This document shows positions 19,834-20,606 of a DNA stretch of 20,606 nt, one piece after another. The translations under genes were made by a program, and so were the position numbers. Every line of letters begins with the position of its first letter. Position 1 is the first letter of the stretch. This stretch comes from a virus, in the IMG/VR virus record IMGVR_UViG_3300042465_008968, positions 1-20,606 of that record, one strand, 5' to 3'. The notes beneath the pieces were generated by a model. That model did no database searches. It was given only the letters and a program-made list of their open reading frames with translations, and had not been told where the DNA came from.

Positions 19834-20109
19834 TTGAGAAACGCATTGACCATTTTATTGAATATTGTCTATAAAAAAGATTTAGAATTGTTGTACGGTG
19901 AAGGTTCGACAGTCGAAATAAACAACGTTCAAAATTGTACAACTAAAAAAAACCATTCAATTGATTGTAAATTAAAAATTGGGGATATCAATCTGTTCAA
20001 TCAAACAGGTCCTGAAGGATTAAAGTACCTTATTGAAGAAAGTTGGAAATTTTTGGGAGACAAAAATCCTTCAATAAATTTGATTATGACTTTTGACGTA
20101 ATACCCTAA
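19834..20109 (+). CDS. Hypothetical protein, probable TTG start (91 aa)
   Basis: From the TTG the protein reads (M)RNALTILLNIVYKKDLELLY, then a hydrophilic stretch with VEINNVQNC and IDCKLKIGDINLF, then EGLKYLIEESWKFLGDK. It is soluble with no known domain. The ATG at 19804 would add MFIFIQKTRH, but that places the ATATTTAT box inside the coding sequence. Starting at TTG 19834 gives the 16-base box-to-start spacing seen before 13268 and 16353. The stop overlaps the convergent 20106-20282 gene by 4 bases. Confidence 0.6.
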   Translation: MRNALTILLNIVYKKDLELLYGEGSTVEINNVQNCTTKKNHSIDCKLKIGDINLFNQTGPEGLKYLIEESWKFLGDKNPSINLIMTFDVIP

Positions 20110-20282
20110 TAAGGGATTTTACCTTCTTTTACCAATTTATAAAAAACCTCGCTCAATACCTCTTGAAAAGTTCTTGGGAAGTTCGTCTTCATTTGTATAT
20201 CAACTTCGTTCAAAATATCGTTATAAACCCCATGTTGATGAGCGGTATAAAGGATTTCTTCTACGTATTCTTCGTTTGTCAT
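20106..20282 (-). CDS. Small acidic hypothetical protein (58 aa)
   Basis: A 58-codon gene (MTNEEYVEEILYTAHQHGVY ... KEGKIPY). It is helical and acidic, with no TM segment. N-termini of the type NEEYVEEILYxAHxxG are common in small phage hypotheticals. An ATATTTAT box lies 22 bases upstream and a perfect TATCTTTG 54 bases upstream, so either or both may be used. It is convergent with the 19834 gene. Confidence 0.65.
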   Translation of the reverse strand: MTNEEYVEEILYTAHQHGVYNDILNEVDIQMKTNFPRTFQEVLSEVFYKLVKEGKIPY

Positions 20283-20304
20283 GATTAGGTAATTTAATGT
20301 TTTA

Positions 20305-20312
20305 ATAAATAT
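20305..20312 (-). promoter_or_regulatory. ATATTTAT late-type box
   Basis: An exact ATATTTAT on the minus strand, 22 bases before the ATG at 20282. Confidence 0.35.
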
Positions 20313-20336
20313 TTCTTAATGATTATTTAATCATCA

Positions 20337-20344
20337 CAAAGATA
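20337..20344 (-). promoter_or_regulatory. TATCTTTG, Bacteroidetes -7 element
   Basis: A perfect TAnnTTTG on the minus strand, 54 bases before the ATG at 20282, implying a longer leader that includes the ATATTTAT box. Confidence 0.45.
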
Positions 20345-20418
20345 CAAAATCTTTCAAATAAAAAACAAAAAATTTGATTATTTTTTTTTATTACCTATAA
20401 TTTATAAAAAAATACAAA

Positions 20419-20606
20419 ATGAAAAAAGTAGAAAACGGAAAAACAGTAAAACTCAATTATACGGGTCGTTTGGAAGACGGGTCTGTATTTGATTCATCTC
20501 TAAACGAAGGAAGAGAACCATTAACAACAACATTGGGACAAGGACAATTAATCAAAGGATTTGAATCTGGTCTAATTGGAATGTCGGAAGGTGAAAGAAA
20601 AACAAT
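20419..20606 (+). CDS. FKBP-type peptidyl-prolyl isomerase, N-terminal part
   Basis: The 62 visible codons read MKKVENGKTVKLNYTGRLED, then GSVFDSSLNEGREPLTTTLG, then QGQLIKGFESGLIGMSEGER. This is the FKBP signature: Y-T-G-R-L-E-D-G-x-x-F-D-S-S, and G-x-G-x-L-I-x-G-F-E-x-G-L-x-G-M. The visible layout fits either SlyD-like or short FKBP forms; the gene runs off the right edge, so this cannot be decided. Such enzymes speed cis-trans isomerisation of proline bonds. With DnaK it adds a second folding factor in the window. The ATG follows an A-rich leader with TATAATTTATA about 13 bases upstream. Confidence 0.9.
   Translation, partial: MKKVENGKTVKLNYTGRLEDGSVFDSSLNEGREPLTTTLGQGQLIKGFESGLIGMSEGERKT

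Noticed and set aside
1-20606. tRNA genes, CRISPR arrays, IS elements, integrase and att sites
   Set aside because: None was seen by eye: no GTTCGANTC-type T-loops with cloverleaf context, no regularly spaced repeats, no transposase motifs.

Overview
This AT-rich window most likely comes from the accessory and late region of a large T4-type tailed phage (myovirus or jumbo phage) that infects a Bacteroidetes host. Three things point to Bacteroidetes. Many genes have a TAnnTTTG element, the -7 box of Bacteroidetes sigma factors, a few bases before the start codon. Shine-Dalgarno sequences are nearly absent and leaders are A-rich. The DnaK closely resembles Bacteroidetes DnaK as I remember it. 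The phage origin is inferred from dense small genes on both strands, an endolysin with a holin-like neighbour, a DUF5872-like phage module, and five otherwise unrelated proteins whose N-termini look like T4 capsid-targeting peptides ending in L-x-E. No tRNA, rRNA, IS element, CRISPR array or integrase was seen, and no gap reaches 300 bases.

Layout. 1-2900: phage-type hypotheticals, a multi-TM protein with a capsid-targeting-like N-terminus and an HExxH metallopeptidase-like protein. 2918-4397: a two-gene operon of a hotdog acyl-CoA thioesterase and an IMP dehydrogenase/GMP reductase-type enzyme. 4502-5699: a cupin/HxD...H protein and a DUF5872-like protein. 5743-6587: a P-loop kinase and small membrane proteins. 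6705-8512: a capsid-targeted hypothetical, a 43-aa basic protein, a HAD phosphatase-like protein and a cysteine-peptidase-like protein. 8576-11607: full-length DnaK and a second HExxH protein, this one with a targeting peptide. 11767-12792: a class II aminoacyl-tRNA-synthetase-like core and a small ORF. 12814-13525: a candidate ADP-ribosyltransferase with a targeting peptide, and a holin-like protein. 13554-16285 (minus): histidine kinase, single-domain response regulator and a coiled-coil membrane protein. 16353-17863: an L,D-transpeptidase-like protein and an amidase endolysin. 17894-20282: a metallophosphoesterase and small hypotheticals. 20419-end: the start of an FKBP prolyl isomerase.

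How the parts may work together (inference). Two start-proximal signals divide the genes. TAnnTTTG, the host-type element, precedes several enzymes that would remodel host metabolism. A second box, ATATTTAT, precedes virion-associated, packaged and lysis genes and may be the phage late promoter. It sits either 4-6 or 14-22 bases before the start codon. The capsid-targeted set, including an ART and an HExxH protein, suggests a cargo of proteins packaged in the head and injected with the DNA, as T4 Alt is. A phage-borne two-component system lies between the holin-like gene and the cell-wall hydrolases, so it may act on late membrane events or lysis timing.
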